A stretch of DNA of 64,000 nucleotides from Saccharothrix coeruleofusca. GTDB lineage: Bacteria; Actinomycetota; Actinomycetes; Mycobacteriales; Pseudonocardiaceae. Shown here piece by piece: positions 35,013 through 46,727 of this stretch. The notes under the pieces are model-generated. The model did not search any database. It was not told where the DNA came from and worked only from the letters and a program-made list of their open reading frames with translations. Position numbers and translations under genes: made by a program. The first letter of the stretch is position 1, and every line of letters starts with the position of its first letter. The stretch is from the NCBI RefSeq assembly GCF_014648515.1, contig NZ_BMRG01000007.1:36630-100629 (forward strand). Reading direction: 5' to 3'.

Positions 35013-35972
35013 GTGCTGGAGACCTCGGCCCGCTTGCTGCGCCTGCTGTCCCTGCTCCAGGTCCGCCGCGACTGGACCGGGGCGGACCTGGCCCGGCGGC
35101 TGGGCGTGGACGTGCGCACCGTGCGGCGCGACGTGGACAAGTTGCGCACCCTGGGCTACCCGGTGAACTCGGTGCCCGGCGCGGCGGGCGGCTACCAGCT
35201 GGGCGCGGGTGCGGAGCTGCCCCCGCTGCTGCTGGACGACGACGAGGCGGTGGCCGTGGCCGTGGGGCTGCGCACCGCCGCGGGCGGCACCATCGCGGGC
35301 ATCGAGGAGACCTCCGTGCGCGCGCTGGCCAAGCTGGAGCAGGTGCTGCCCTCCCGCCTGCGCAGGCGGGTCAACGCGCTGCACGCGCACGTGGTGGCGC
35401 TGACCCCGACCGTGGCCACGGTCGACCCGGAAGTGCTGACCGTGCTCGCCGGGGCGTGCCGGGACCACCAGCGGCTGCGGTTCGGCTACGCCGGGCGGGA
35501 CGGCGCGTCCCAGCGGCACGTCGAGCCGCTGGGGCTGGCCCACACCGGGCGGCGCTGGTACTTCGTGGCCTGGGACGTGGACCGGGCGGACTGGCGGACG
35601 TTCCGGGTGGACCGGATCGAGGGCCCGCCCGCGCTCGGGGCCCGGTTCACCCCGCGTGAGCCGCCCGCCGAGGACCTGGCGTCCTACGTGTCGCGGCAGA
35701 TCTCCGTGGCCCCGTACACCTACCAGGTGGAGCTGGTGGTGCACGCGCCGCTGGAGGTGGTGGCGGCGCGGACGTCGGCCACCTCGGTGCACCTGACCCG
35801 GATCGACGACGAGCGCACCCTGCTCACCGTCGGCACGCCGTCGTTGGAGGAGGTCGGGCTGTGGATCGGCATGATCGGCATCGATTTCGACGTGAAGGAG
35901 CCGCCGGAGCTGGTGGAACACCTGCGCGTACTCGGTGAGCGCTTCCTGCGCGCCACTGGCGTTGACATGTAA
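35013..35972 (+). CDS. WYL-domain transcriptional regulator (HTH_11 + WYL)
   Basis: 319 aa. N-terminal winged HTH (SARLLRLLSLLQVRRDWTGA, RRLGVDVRTVRRDVDKLRTL). A WYL sensor domain spans about residues 140-220 (LRFGYAGRDGASQRHVEPLG, RRWYFVAWDVDRADWRTFRV), followed by the WCX extension. WYL domains bind nucleic acid or nucleotide-derived ligands and often control stress and defence genes. GTG start at 35013, 29 bases behind the SLOG gene, so it may belong to the same transcript. The -35 box of the next gene lies inside its 3' end. Confidence 0.9.
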   Translation: MLETSARLLRLLSLLQVRRDWTGADLARRLGVDVRTVRRDVDKLRTLGYPVNSVPGAAGGYQLGAGAELPPLLLDDDEAVAVAVGLRTAAGGTIAGIEETSVRALAKLEQVLPSRLRRRVNALHAHVVALTPTVATVDPEVLTVLAGACRDHQRLRFGYAGRDGASQRHVEPLGLAHTGRRWYFVAWDVDRADWRTFRVDRIEGPPALGARFTPREPPAEDLASYVSRQISVAPYTYQVELVVHAPLEVVAARTSATSVHLTRIDDERTLLTVGTPSLEEVGLWIGMIGIDFDVKEPPELVEHLRVLGERFLRATGVDM

Positions 35973-36002
35973 CCCCTCGTGGGGGTACACCTGGGGGTAC
36001 AC
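35962..36002 (+). promoter_or_regulatory. Promoter with overlapping direct-repeat operator for the RHH-Clp_N gene
   Basis: A consensus -35 TTGACA (35962-35967) is followed after 18 bases by TACACC (35986-35991) as a -10. TGGGGGTACAC occurs twice, at 35980-35990 and 35992-36002, a 12-base period, covering the -10 and the likely transcription start. The repeats lie inside a wider inverted repeat CCCCTCG (35973-35979) / CGAGGGG (36013-36019). This is a typical site for a ribbon-helix-helix autorepressor. Confidence 0.6.
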
Positions 36003-36026
36003 AGTGGTATCCCGAGGGGAGCGGTC

Positions 36027-36746
36027 ATGCCGAAGATCAACGTCTACCTGCCGGACGAGCTCGCCGAGCAGGTCAAGCAGTCGGGCGTGCCGGTGTCGGC
36101 GATCTGCCAGCGGGCGCTGGAGCAGTCGGTGCGCCGGGTCGCCGCGATCCGCGCGATGACCCTGGACGACCTGGCCACCCCCGACCCGAACGCGCAGCTG
36201 TCGCAGCTCACCGACCGCGCCCGCACCGCCCTCCGGCTCGCGATCGAGCACGCCCGCGCGGATGGCGCGGCGGTCGGCACCGAGCACCTGCTGCGCGGGG
36301 TGCTCGACGAGGGCGACAACCTGGCCCTGCGCGTGCTGCGCGTCCTGGAGGTCTCGCCCGAGCGGGTCGCGCGGGCGCTGCCCGCCCCGAGTGCGCCGGG
36401 CTCGGCGAGCGGGTTCAGCGGTCCGGCCGCCAACGCGCTGGAGCTCAGCGTCACCGAGGCGATCTCGCTGGGGCACAACTACGTCGGCTGCGAGCACCTG
36501 CTGCTGGGGCTGCTCGCCGAGCCCGACGGGAGCGCCGGGGCCGTGCTGCGCGAGTTGGGCGTGGACTCCCGCTCGACCCGGCAGGCCGTGGTGGCGGCGC
36601 TCAGCGGCTACGCCCAGCTGCGCGCCAACACCCAGCAAGCGGACCCGGCGGCCCTGGTCGCCGCCGTGGTACGCCGGGAGCTGGAACCGGTGCTGGCCCG
36701 CATCGAACGCCTCGAAGCGGCGGCGCAGGACCCCTCCGATGCATAG
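36027..36746 (+). CDS. Ribbon-helix-helix / double Clp N-domain protein (ClpC2-like)
   Basis: 239 aa, no ATPase domain. Residues 1-40 are a ribbon-helix-helix DNA-binding domain (MPKINVYLPDELAEQVKQSG, then ICQRALEQSVRR). Residues about 55-125 and 135-200 are two Clp_N repeats (RTALRLAIEHARADGAAVGT-EHLLRGVL; ELSVTEAISLGHNYVGCEHL-LLGLL). The architecture corresponds to M. tuberculosis ClpC2, a protein resembling the ClpC1 N-domain that has been reported to bind ClpC1-targeting cyclic peptide antibiotics. The ATG at 36027 follows GAGGGGAGCGG. A repeat operator covers its promoter, suggesting autoregulation by the RHH domain. The C-terminal ~35 residues are a charged helix. Confidence 0.88.
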   Translation: MPKINVYLPDELAEQVKQSGVPVSAICQRALEQSVRRVAAIRAMTLDDLATPDPNAQLSQLTDRARTALRLAIEHARADGAAVGTEHLLRGVLDEGDNLALRVLRVLEVSPERVARALPAPSAPGSASGFSGPAANALELSVTEAISLGHNYVGCEHLLLGLLAEPDGSAGAVLRELGVDSRSTRQAVVAALSGYAQLRANTQQADPAALVAAVVRRELEPVLARIERLEAAAQDPSDA

Positions 36747-36807
36747 GCGGTTAGGGCTGTGCCTGCTCGCCGCGGCACTGGCGGTGATCATGGTCGGAGT
36801 CCTGTGA
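36739..36807 (+). CDS. Possible 22-residue membrane microprotein
   Basis: An ATG at 36739 overlaps the stop of the RHH-Clp_N gene and opens a 22-codon frame: MHRRLG, a hydrophobic helix (LCLLAAALAVIMVGVL), then TGA. AGGA lies eight bases before the ATG, inside the upstream coding region. The positive-inside single helix is what a genuine membrane microprotein would look like, but such a short frame could arise by chance. Confidence 0.35.
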   Translation: MHRRLGLCLLAAALAVIMVGVL

Positions 36808-36818
36808 CCGCTCACCCC

Positions 36819-37187
36819 CGCGAGTCGAACGCTCAGGTACCGCGAGTTCGTCGTTGGGGTGGGGCAAGGGCGGCGCGCTCGCCGCGCGGCAGGTCGCCAA
36901 GGACGGCGCTCGCGGGCACCCCGCTGCGCCCGCTCCGCGCACGCCCTGGTGCGTCGGCAAGTACTACCCGACGGGGCCGAGAAGGCCGGTAACTACTACC
37001 CGAGGCGCGGAAGCGGGGGGTGCGTGGGCCGGGGTCCGAGAAGGGCGGTCGAGGGCGCGAAAGTGCGGGTCAGGGTGCGCGAAGGTTGAATTCAGGGGTC
37101 CTGGAGGTTCGACTCGCGGGGGCGACACGCCCAACACGCCCATAGGTGGGTGACACCGGGGACGGGCGTGGTGGGCGTCTTGGGGTG
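36819..37187. repeat. Dispersed intergenic repeat, copy A
   Basis: A ~350-base non-coding element whose second copy is at 52658-53018. Terminal inverted repeats CGCGAGTCGAAC (36819-36830) and GTTCGACTCGCG (37107-37118). A 55-base core at 36875-36929 is identical to 52741-52795, followed by the shared stretch ending AAGTACTACCCG. Beyond the inverted repeat a conserved hairpin lies at 37134-37170. It ends at the stop codon of the minus-strand M28 peptidase gene. Short frames across it are artefacts. Confidence 0.85.
37134..37170 (-). terminator. Terminator-like hairpin in repeat copy A
   Basis: CACGCCC (37135-37141) pairs with GGGCGTG (37164-37170), with an inner GGTG/CACC stem (37145-37148, 37154-37157). 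It lies 17 bases behind the stop of the M28 peptidase gene on the minus strand and has an equivalent, with different inner pairs, in copy B. Confidence 0.6.
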
Positions 37188-38519
37188 TTAGCGGGAGGCG
37201 GCCAGGCGGTAGGCGGCGGCGCCGATCAGCTCCAGGGACACCTGCAAGCGCTGCGGGCTGACGTTGGCCGCGATCGTGTCCTCCGGGGTGTGGTACAGCG
37301 GCTCCAGCTCGTGCGGTCCGCCTTCCCCGCGCCAGCTGAAGTTGGCCGCCGCGATGCCGCGCTCGTGGAACGGCACGTGGTCGCTGCTGCCGCGGGGCGT
37401 GGGCCCGTGCACCCGCGCGCCGTAGCCCAGGCGCGCGGCCGCGGCGGCGACCTCGCTGGTCGCGGCGTTGGCGGTGCCGTCGACGGACAGCAGCCAGTAC
37501 GCCGTCGCGGGGCCGTGGCTGGTGGCCACCATGTCGTTCTGGAACACCCCGGTGATGCGCGCCGCCTCGGCCTCGGCCAGCTGGTTGACGTAGTACCGCG
37601 AGCCGATCAGGCCCTGCTCCTCCGAACCCCACAGGGCGAACCGCAGCGCCTTGCGGGTGGGCAGCAGGCGCAGCACGCGGGCCAGCTCCAGCGCCAGCAC
37701 GGTGCCGCTGCCGTCGTCGTTGGCGCCCGGCGAGCCGGGGACGCTGTCGTAGTGCGCGGTCACCATGACCACGCCGTCCGAGCCGGGGAACGTCGCCGGG
37801 CGTTCGGCGATGACGTTGTACGAGGTCAGGTTGGTGTGGGCGGTGGTGGACACGGTCAGCTCGACCGCACCCGCCGCGCGCAGCCGCTCCACCTGCACCT
37901 GGGCGATGCCCAGCACCGGCGGGGCCACGTTCTCGGTCAACGCGGGCGAGAACGCGCTGGTCTTGCCCGCGGGCGGGGTGGAGACGCGGCCGATCAGCAC
38001 GGCCGCCGCGCCGCGCCGCGCCGCCTCGACGGCGGCGGTGGAGCCGGTCGGGAGGTTCACCAGCAGGGCGATCTTGCCGGTCAGGTCGTCGGGCAGCGTC
38101 GCGCCCGCGTCCAGGTCCACCACGGGGCCGCGCGCGGTCACCCCGAGGGCGCCGGAGCGGGACGCGCCCGCGTGCCAGCGGGTGCCGTCGGGCAGCGCCA
38201 GCTGCGAGAGGTACTTGTCCGGCGCGGGGAACGGCTGCAGCTCGACCCGGTAGCGCAGGTCGCGCAGCACGCGGGCGAGGTAGTCGCGGGCGCGGTGCTC
38301 GGACTCGGTGCCGCCGATGCGCTGGCCGATCCGCTCGCTGAGCACGTGGAGGTGCTCCATCGCGTTGCGCGCCCGCACGCGCCCCACCACCGGCAGGTCG
38401 CCCAGGTGCAGGTCCGGCGCGGCGGAGGCGCCGGGGCGCTGGGCGTGCGCCGCCGCCGGGTTCAGGCCGAGCGCCACCACGCCCGCCGCGGTTCCTGCCA
38501 GGAGATGACGTCTGCGCAT
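37188..38519 (-). CDS. Secreted M28 family zinc peptidase with PA domain
   Basis: 443 aa. Signal peptide with Arg cluster (MRRRHLLAGTAAGVVALGLN, cleavage near AHA-QRP; Tat-like). A PA domain is inserted at about residues 120-220 (LTGKIALLVNLPTGS, ARRGAAAVLIG). The M28 metal ligands can be placed: His in VMVTAHYDSVPGS, bridging Asp in GANDDGSGTVLALEL, catalytic Glu in ALWGSEEQGLIGS, Asp in FQNDMVAT and His in PLYHTPEDTI. An extracellular aminopeptidase is the likely role. Its 3' end abuts the dispersed repeat; it is on the same strand as, but downstream of, the terminated PH/rib operon. Confidence 0.93.
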   Translation of the reverse strand: MRRRHLLAGTAAGVVALGLNPAAAHAQRPGASAAPDLHLGDLPVVGRVRARNAMEHLHVLSERIGQRIGGTESEHRARDYLARVLRDLRYRVELQPFPAPDKYLSQLALPDGTRWHAGASRSGALGVTARGPVVDLDAGATLPDDLTGKIALLVNLPTGSTAAVEAARRGAAAVLIGRVSTPPAGKTSAFSPALTENVAPPVLGIAQVQVERLRAAGAVELTVSTTAHTNLTSYNVIAERPATFPGSDGVVMVTAHYDSVPGSPGANDDGSGTVLALELARVLRLLPTRKALRFALWGSEEQGLIGSRYYVNQLAEAEAARITGVFQNDMVATSHGPATAYWLLSVDGTANAATSEVAAAAARLGYGARVHGPTPRGSSDHVPFHERGIAAANFSWRGEGGPHELEPLYHTPEDTIAANVSPQRLQVSLELIGAAAYRLAASR

Positions 38520-38578
38520 GGCTGCCCCCAGAGGTTGTCGATCACCTCGAACCTAGGCAGCCACGACCAGTCCGGAAA

Positions 38579-38615
38579 GGTGCTGTTGGCGGACACCCTG
38601 TCCGCCAACAGCACC
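38579..38615 (-). terminator. Strong hairpin terminator behind the riboflavin/PH operon
   Basis: A perfect 17-bp stem (GGTGCTGTTGGCGGACA / TGTCCGCCAACAGCACC) with a 3-base loop, 17 bases downstream of the PH-domain gene stop in the minus direction and 59 bases before the M28 peptidase start. Confidence 0.9.
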
Positions 38616-38632
38616 ACGCCATCGGTAGGGCC

Positions 38633-41425
<2,793 letters not shown>

Positions 41426-41436
41426 CGTTCCTCCTG

Positions 41437-42453
41437 TCAGCCCTCGGACGTGGTGGCCGCGATCGTGGCCGAGACGCGCACGTCCGGTCCGCACATCCCC
41501 ACCTGCTCGACCACCAGCTCCACGGCGTCGGTGACGGTCGACACGCCCGCGTCCCGCAGCGCAGGGGGCCCCGCGCCGAGCAGCTTGGGCGCGACGTACG
41601 CCAGCACCCGGTCCACCCGGCCCGCGCGCACGAACGCCCCTGCCAGAGTAGGCCCGCCCTCCAGCAGCACGTCCACCGCGCCGCGCCGTGCCAGCTCGGC
41701 CAGCACCTCGTCGGGGTCGTGGGTGCGCACGTGGACGGTCTCGGCCTCGTCGTCGAGCACGTGCGAGCCCGGTGGCAGGTCGCTCTCGCCGACCACCACC
41801 CGCAGCGGCTGGCGGGTGACGCCCTCGCCGCGCGCGGTCAGCCGCGGGTTGTCGGCCAGCACGGTGCCGGTGCCGACGACGATGGCGTCGATCGCGGTGC
41901 GCAGGCCGTGCACCTCGGCGCGGGACTCCGCCGAGCTGATCCAGCGGCTGGTGCCGTCCTCGGCGGCGGTGCGGCCGTCGAGGGTGGCGGCGTACTTCCA
42001 GGTCACGTGCGGGCGGCCGGTGCGGGCGAAGTGCAGCCACGCGCGCAGCGGCCCCAGCGCGACCTCCTCGGCGCGCAGACCGGACTCGACCACCACGCCC
42101 GCCGCGCGCAGCACCTGGGCGCCGCCTGCGGCCTTGGGGTTCGGATCGGCCACGGCGTGCACCACGCGCGCGACGCCCGCGCGCAGCAGCGCGTCGGTGC
42201 AGGGCGGGGTGCGGCCCTGGTGGGAGCACGGTTCGAGGGTGACCACGGCGGTGCCGCCGCGGGCCCGCTCCCCCGCTCGCGCCAGCGCCACGACCTCGGC
42301 GTGCGCCTGGCCGGGCGGCCGGGTCGCGCCCTCGCCGACGAGCTCGCCCGCCGCGTCCAGCACGACGCAGCCGACCGGGGGGTTGGGGCTGGTGGTGCCG
42401 CGGACCCGCGCGCTGGCCGCGATGGCCCTCGCCATCGCCTCGTCGAGGTTCAC
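41437..42453 (-). CDS. ribD: Riboflavin biosynthesis deaminase/reductase
   Basis: 338 aa, two domains. Deaminase (about 1-145): zinc motif HAEVVAL and [11 protein letters not shown], substrate loop [11 protein letters not shown]. Reductase (about 150-335): [50 protein letters not shown]. Start GTG at 42453 overlaps the rpe stop. It acts on the GTP cyclohydrolase product before RibH. Confidence 0.97.
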   Translation of the reverse strand: MNLDEAMARAIAASARVRGTTSPNPPVGCVVLDAAGELVGEGATRPPGQAHAEVVALARAGERARGGTAVVTLEPCSHQGRTPPCTDALLRAGVARVVHAVADPNPKAAGGAQVLRAAGVVVESGLRAEEVALGPLRAWLHFARTGRPHVTWKYAATLDGRTAAEDGTSRWISSAESRAEVHGLRTAIDAIVVGTGTVLADNPRLTARGEGVTRQPLRVVVGESDLPPGSHVLDDEAETVHVRTHDPDEVLAELARRGAVDVLLEGGPTLAGAFVRAGRVDRVLAYVAPKLLGAGPPALRDAGVSTVTDAVELVVEQVGMCGPDVRVSATIAATTSEG

Positions 42454-43115
42454 CGGGCGCGGGCCGCCTGCGCGCGCAGCCGCTCCATCGCCTCGGCGGG
42501 GTCGGCCGCGTCGTAGACGGCGGAGCCCGCGACGAAGCAGTCCACCCCGGCCTCGGCGGCCTGCTCGATGGTGTCGGCGTTGATGCCGCCGTCGATCTCC
42601 ACGACCAGGGTGAGGTGCCCGGTGTCGACCAGCCTGCGCGCGGTGCGCACCTTGTCCAGCACCTCGGGCATGAACTTCTGGCCGCCGAAGCCCGGCTCCA
42701 CCGACATCACCAGCAGCGTGTCGTAGTGCTTGAGCACGTCCAGGTGCGGCTCCAGCGGGGTGCCCGGCTTGAGCGACAGGCCCGCCATGGCCCCGGCGGC
42801 GCGCAGGTCCTTGGCCAGCCGCACCGGATCGGCGGCGGCCTCGACGTGCACGGTGACGTTGTGGACGCCCGCCTCGGCGTAGCCGATCGCCCAGCGGTCC
42901 GGGTCCTCGATCATCAGGTGGCAGTCCAGCGGCAGGTCGGTGGCCTCGCGCAGCGCCTTGACCACGGGCAGGCCGAGGGTCAGGTTCGGCACGAAGTGCG
43001 CGTCCATGACGTCGACGTGCAGCCAGTCCGCCCCCGCCACCGCGGCGGCCTCGTCGGCCAGCCGCGCGAAGTCGGCGGACAGGATGCTGGGGGCGATCAT
43101 CGGCGGGTGGGCCAC
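42450..43115 (-). CDS. rpe: Ribulose-phosphate 3-epimerase
   Basis: Interconverts ribulose and xylulose 5-phosphate, supplying both the pentose phosphate pathway and, via ribulose 5-phosphate, the RibB substrate pool. 221 aa TIM barrel: [33 protein letters not shown] (metal-binding), [42 protein letters not shown]. Leads the rpe-ribD-ribE-ribBA-ribH transcript, as in related genomes. Confidence 0.98.
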   Translation of the reverse strand: MAHPPMIAPSILSADFARLADEAAAVAGADWLHVDVMDAHFVPNLTLGLPVVKALREATDLPLDCHLMIEDPDRWAIGYAEAGVHNVTVHVEAAADPVRLAKDLRAAGAMAGLSLKPGTPLEPHLDVLKHYDTLLVMSVEPGFGGQKFMPEVLDKVRTARRLVDTGHLTLVVEIDGGINADTIEQAAEAGVDCFVAGSAVYDAADPAEAMERLRAQAARAR

Positions 43116-43213
43116 GACTGGTCAGTCTAGGGTCGCGCCACCGCGCGGGCCGACCGGGGAGTCGCACCTCACGTCGCCGCCGGTCGCGCGGTTCCCCGGC
43201 CCTTTTCCGCCGC

Positions 43214-43741
43214 TCACCGATGCCCCGCGGGCTGGTCGGTGACCCGGTCCACTTCCTCCAGCACCGCCGCCGGTCCGCCGGACAGCAGCACCCGCGCGCC
43301 GCACCGGCGCAGGGTCGCCAGGTGGCCGTCGAACGCGGGGTGCGCGCGCTGGTCCTCGTTGCCCTGGACCAGCGCCACCAGCGGCGCGCGGCGGCCCAGC
43401 GCCTCGCCCAGCGCGGTCAGCGCCTGGTTGTCGGCGATGCCCAGGGCCAGCTTGGCGGTGGAGTTCACCGTGGCGGGCGCGAAGGCGAACACGTCCGGCA
43501 CCGGGTGCGGCTTGGGCTCGGCGGGCAGCCGCGAGGTCCACCGCACCGGCAGGTCGGTCAGCGCGGCCAGCGGCGCCAGCTCGCCCGCCGCCTCCAGCCA
43601 CCGCGCGGCGGTCGGGGTGAGCGTGACCGCCAGCCGCCAGCCGCGCCGGGCCAGCGGCTCGGCCAGCCCGGCGCGCAACCACGACTCCACCCCGCCCGCG
43701 GCCGAGGCGACCAGCCCCAGCACCGGCCCGCCCGCGGTCAC
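43214..43741 (-). CDS. Flavoprotein (HFCD/EpiD-like)
   Basis: 175 aa, a single HFCD-type FMN-binding fold: LGLVASAAGGVESWLRAGL at the N-terminus, VFAFAPATVNSTAKLALGIA in the middle (matching [19 protein letters not shown] of CoaC elsewhere in this window) and LVALVQGNEDQRAHPAF. The catalytic residues of phosphopantothenoylcysteine decarboxylase are not all recognisable, so the substrate is unknown. GTG at 43741 overlaps the rsmB stop, so it is part of the def-fmt-rsmB transcript. Confidence 0.85.
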   Translation of the reverse strand: MTAGGPVLGLVASAAGGVESWLRAGLAEPLARRGWRLAVTLTPTAARWLEAAGELAPLAALTDLPVRWTSRLPAEPKPHPVPDVFAFAPATVNSTAKLALGIADNQALTALGEALGRRAPLVALVQGNEDQRAHPAFDGHLATLRRCGARVLLSGGPAAVLEEVDRVTDQPAGHR

Positions 43742-45168
43742 GCGGGCCTGCGCAGCAGCGCGCAGAACATCGCGTCCGTGCCGTGCTCGTGCGGCCACAG
43801 CTGCACCTGCGGCCCCTGGCCCAGGTTCGGCACGCCGGGGAAGAACTGCCTGGTGTCCAGCCGCTCCGCGCCGGTGCGGCGGGCCACGTCCGCGACCACG
43901 CCGACGGTCTCGGCCAGGTGCGGCGAGCAGACCACGTAGGCCACCACGCCGCCGGGCCGCACCAGCCGCAGCGCCGAGGTCAGCAGCTCGCGCTGCAACC
44001 GGGCCAGCGGTGCCACGTCCGCGGGCTGCCGCCGCCAGCGCGCCTCGGGCCTGCGCCGCAGCGCGCCCAGGCCGGTGCACGGGGCGTCCACCAGAACCCG
44101 GTCGAACCCGCCCTCGGGCAGGTCCGGGTCGCGGCCGTCCCCCACGTGCACGGTGACCGGCAGGTCGCCCACGGCCTTGCGGACCAGCTCCGCGCGGTGC
44201 GGGGCCTTCTCCACCGCGTCCACGGTCGCACCGGACAGGTGCGCCAGCGCGCCCAGCAGCACGGCCTTGCCGCCGGGCCCGGCGCACAGGTCCAGCCACC
44301 GCTCGTCGGGGCCCTCCAGCGGGGCGCGGGTCAGCGCCAGCGCGCACAGCTGGCTGCCCTCGTCCTGCACCGCCGCCAGCCGCTCGCGCACCGGCTCCAG
44401 GTCGCCGGGGTCGCCCGCGCCCGGCTCCAGGTGCACCCCGTAGGGCGAGTACGGCGCGACCTCGCCGCCGGTCATCGCGGCCAGCTCGTCGGCGCTGACC
44501 TCACCCGGCCGCGCGGCCAGGTGCACGGCGGGCCGGGCGTCGTCGGCGGCCAGCGCCGCCCGCAGCGGCTCGCCCCGGCTGCCCAGCGCCTCGGCGAAGG
44601 CCTGCGCGACCCACCTCGGGTGCGCGCTGGCCATGGCCAGGTAGCCGATCGGATCGGCGTCCTCGTCCGGCGCCAGCTCCTCCACCCAGCCCGCCTCGTC
44701 CTGCTCGGTCACCCGGCGCAGCACGGCGTTGGCGAACCCGGCCGCGCCCGAGCCCAGCTCGGCGCGCACCAGGTCGACCGTGGAGGCCACCGCGGCGTGC
44801 GGCGGGATGCGGGTGCGCAGCAGCTGGTAGGCGCCCAGCCGCAGGGCGTCCAGCACCGAGCCGTCCACCTCCGACAGCGGCCGGTCCGAGCACGCGCCCA
44901 GCACCGCGTCCAGCAGCCCCTGGGCGCGGGAGGTGCCGTAGGCCAGCTCGGTGGCCAGCGCGGCGTCGCGGCCGGTGATCCGGCGCTCCCGCAGCAGCCC
45001 CGGCAGCACCAGGTTGGCGTAGGCGTCGCGCTGGCGGACCGCGCGCAGGGTGTCCAGCGCGGCCAGCCGCGCCGGGTCCTCCACCGGCGGGCGCGACGGG
45101 CCGACGCGCCTGCGCGGCGGGTGCGGCCCGCGCGGCCGTGACGGTCGGGACGGTCGCTGCGCGCTCAT
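43738..45168 (-). CDS. rsmB: 16S rRNA (cytosine-C5-)-methyltransferase RsmB
   Basis: 476 aa. A basic, Pro/Arg-rich leader (1-30), a NusB-like RNA-binding domain (about 35-170: [31 protein letters not shown]) and a SAM-dependent methyltransferase domain ([19 protein letters not shown], the two catalytic cysteines in [20 protein letters not shown] and [14 protein letters not shown]). It overlaps fmt and the flavoprotein gene by four bases each. Confidence 0.96.
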   Translation of the reverse strand: MSAQRPSRPSRPRGPHPPRRRVGPSRPPVEDPARLAALDTLRAVRQRDAYANLVLPGLLRERRITGRDAALATELAYGTSRAQGLLDAVLGACSDRPLSEVDGSVLDALRLGAYQLLRTRIPPHAAVASTVDLVRAELGSGAAGFANAVLRRVTEQDEAGWVEELAPDEDADPIGYLAMASAHPRWVAQAFAEALGSRGEPLRAALAADDARPAVHLAARPGEVSADELAAMTGGEVAPYSPYGVHLEPGAGDPGDLEPVRERLAAVQDEGSQLCALALTRAPLEGPDERWLDLCAGPGGKAVLLGALAHLSGATVDAVEKAPHRAELVRKAVGDLPVTVHVGDGRDPDLPEGGFDRVLVDAPCTGLGALRRRPEARWRRQPADVAPLARLQRELLTSALRLVRPGGVVAYVVCSPHLAETVGVVADVARRTGAERLDTRQFFPGVPNLGQGPQVQLWPHEHGTDAMFCALLRRPA

Positions 45169-46088
45169 GAGATCCGCTCCCCCGGCTCGATCCGGACGCC
45201 GCGCGCCCAGTCGGTGGCCGCCATCCGCTTCTTGCCCTGCGCCTGCACCTCGCCCAGCGCCACCGGGTCGGTCGCCGTGCCGACCAGCACGCGCTTGCGC
45301 TCCACCCGGATCTCCCCCGGCGGCAGCGGGTCGCCCGCCACCGGGGTGACCGGGCCCAGCTTGAGCCGCTCACCGCGGAACCGCGCCCACGCCCCCGGCT
45401 CCGGGGTCACCGCCCGCGCCACGCGGTCCAGCGCGCCCGCCGGGGTGGTGAAGTCCAGCCGGGCGTCCTCCACGGTCACCTTGGGCGCGTAGCTGACGCC
45501 CTCCTCCGGCTGCGGCACCGGCCGCAGCGAACCGTCCTCGACGCCGTCCACGGTGGACAGCATCAGCTTCGCACCGGACTCGGCCAGCCGCGCCAGCAGC
45601 TCGCCGGAGGTGTCGCGCTCGCGCACCCGCTCGGTCACCACGCCGAACACCGGGCCCGCGTCCAGCTCCTTGACGATGCGGAACGTGGTCGCGCCGGTGA
45701 TGTCGTCGCCGTGCCGCACGGCCGCCTGCACCGGGGCCGCGCCGCGCCACGCGGGCAGCACGGAGAAGTGCAGGTTGACCCAGCCGTGGCGGGGGATCGC
45801 CAGCGCGGACTCGGGCAGCAGCGCGCCGTAGGCGACCACCGGGCACAGGTCCGGGGCCAGCTCGGCCAGCCGCGCCAGGAACTCCGGGTCGCCCGCCTTG
45901 GCCGGGGTCAGCACCTCGACGCCGTGCTCGTCGGCCAGCGCCGCCACCGGGGACCGCTCGACCCGCCGCCCGCGCCCGGCCGGGGCGTCCGGGCGGGTGA
46001 CCACGGCCACCACCTCGTGGCGCGAGTCCAGCAGCGCGCGCAGCGAGGGCAGCGCCACCTCGGGCGTGCCCGCGAAGACCAGCCTCAT
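45165..46088 (-). CDS. fmt: Methionyl-tRNA formyltransferase
   Basis: Formylates initiator Met-tRNA. 307 aa. [20 protein letters not shown] start; the active-site motif [18 protein letters not shown] contains the catalytic His and neighbouring residues; [20 protein letters not shown] follows. The C-terminal OB-like domain starts near residue 205. ATG at 46088, two bases after the def stop. Confidence 0.98.
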   Translation of the reverse strand: MRLVFAGTPEVALPSLRALLDSRHEVVAVVTRPDAPAGRGRRVERSPVAALADEHGVEVLTPAKAGDPEFLARLAELAPDLCPVVAYGALLPESALAIPRHGWVNLHFSVLPAWRGAAPVQAAVRHGDDITGATTFRIVKELDAGPVFGVVTERVRERDTSGELLARLAESGAKLMLSTVDGVEDGSLRPVPQPEEGVSYAPKVTVEDARLDFTTPAGALDRVARAVTPEPGAWARFRGERLKLGPVTPVAGDPLPPGEIRVERKRVLVGTATDPVALGEVQAQGKKRMAATDWARGVRIEPGERIS

Positions 46089-46090
46089 GG

Positions 46091-46636
46091 TCAGGCCCCT
46101 CCGAACAGCGGGTGGGGGCTCTGCTTGATGGTGGGCACGCCGCCGTCGAACCAGGACTGCTGCCGGATCTCGCGCATCGCCGCCTTGCGGGTGGCCTCGT
46201 CCAGCCGGTCGACGAACAGCACGCCGTCGAGGTGGTCGGTCTCGTGCTGGATGCAGCGGGCCAGCAGGTCGGTGCCCTCCACCTCGACCGGCTCGCCGTG
46301 CATGTTCCAGCCCCTGGCCACCACCTGGCGGTGCCTGCGGCAGTCCCAGGACAGGCCGGGGATGGACAGGCAGCCCTCGGGGCCGTCCTGGAACTCGTCG
46401 CCGACCACGTCGAAGGTCGGGTTGACCAGGTGGCCCGCGAAGCCGTCGCAGTGGTAGGTGAACACCCGCAGCCCGACGCCCACCTGCGGCGCCGCGAGCC
46501 CAGCCCCACCGGCGTCGCTCATGGTGTCCCACAGGTCCCTGACCAGCTTGCGCAGCTCCGCGTCGAAGTCGGTGACCTCGACGGCGGGGGTCCGCAGCAC
46601 CGGGTCGCCGAAGAAGCGGATGGGTTGGACGGTCAC
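46091..46636 (-). CDS. def: Peptide deformylase
   Basis: Removes the formyl group from new proteins. 181 aa. All three motifs are present: [19 protein letters not shown] (metal Cys) and [16 protein letters not shown] (HExxH-type metal site). GTG at 46636. It precedes fmt, pairing addition and removal of the formyl group in one transcript. Divergent from the ECF sigma gene. Confidence 0.98.
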   Translation of the reverse strand: MTVQPIRFFGDPVLRTPAVEVTDFDAELRKLVRDLWDTMSDAGGAGLAAPQVGVGLRVFTYHCDGFAGHLVNPTFDVVGDEFQDGPEGCLSIPGLSWDCRRHRQVVARGWNMHGEPVEVEGTDLLARCIQHETDHLDGVLFVDRLDEATRKAAMREIRQQSWFDGGVPTIKQSPHPLFGGA

Positions 46637-46693
46637 GCACTCTCCTCGCACTGGGGCAGGGGACCAGTCTAGGAGAGCGCGGCACCCTGGCGT

Positions 46694-46720
46694 GCAACGC
46701 CGGGGTGCGCTGTGGCTACC
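46694..46720 (+). promoter_or_regulatory. Possible ECF-type promoter of the sigma/partner operon
   Basis: GCAAC at 46694-46698, then 17 bases, then CTACC at 46716-46720, eight bases before the sigma ATG. AAC-type -35 boxes at this spacing are usual for ECF factors, and autoregulation is common, but the call rests on short strings only. Confidence 0.3.
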
Positions 46721-46727
46721 TACCGGC

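Noticed and set aside
35970-36026. Upstream extension of the RHH-Clp_N protein to 35979
   Set aside because: It would translate through the promoter and repeat operator; ATG 36027 has a good ribosome binding site and starts the RHH fold exactly.
37107-37118. GGTTCGACTCG resembling a tRNA T-arm
   Set aside because: No acceptor, D- or anticodon arm can be folded around it; it is the right end of the dispersed repeat.
36854-37153. Open frames of 76-99 codons across repeat copy A
   Set aside because: They come from high GC; the equivalent frames in copy B differ in phase and length, so the element is not selected for protein.
42800-43213. FMN riboswitch upstream of rpe/rib genes
   Set aside because: I could not find the conserved RFN-element boxes in the ~98 bases before rpe or elsewhere in the operon.
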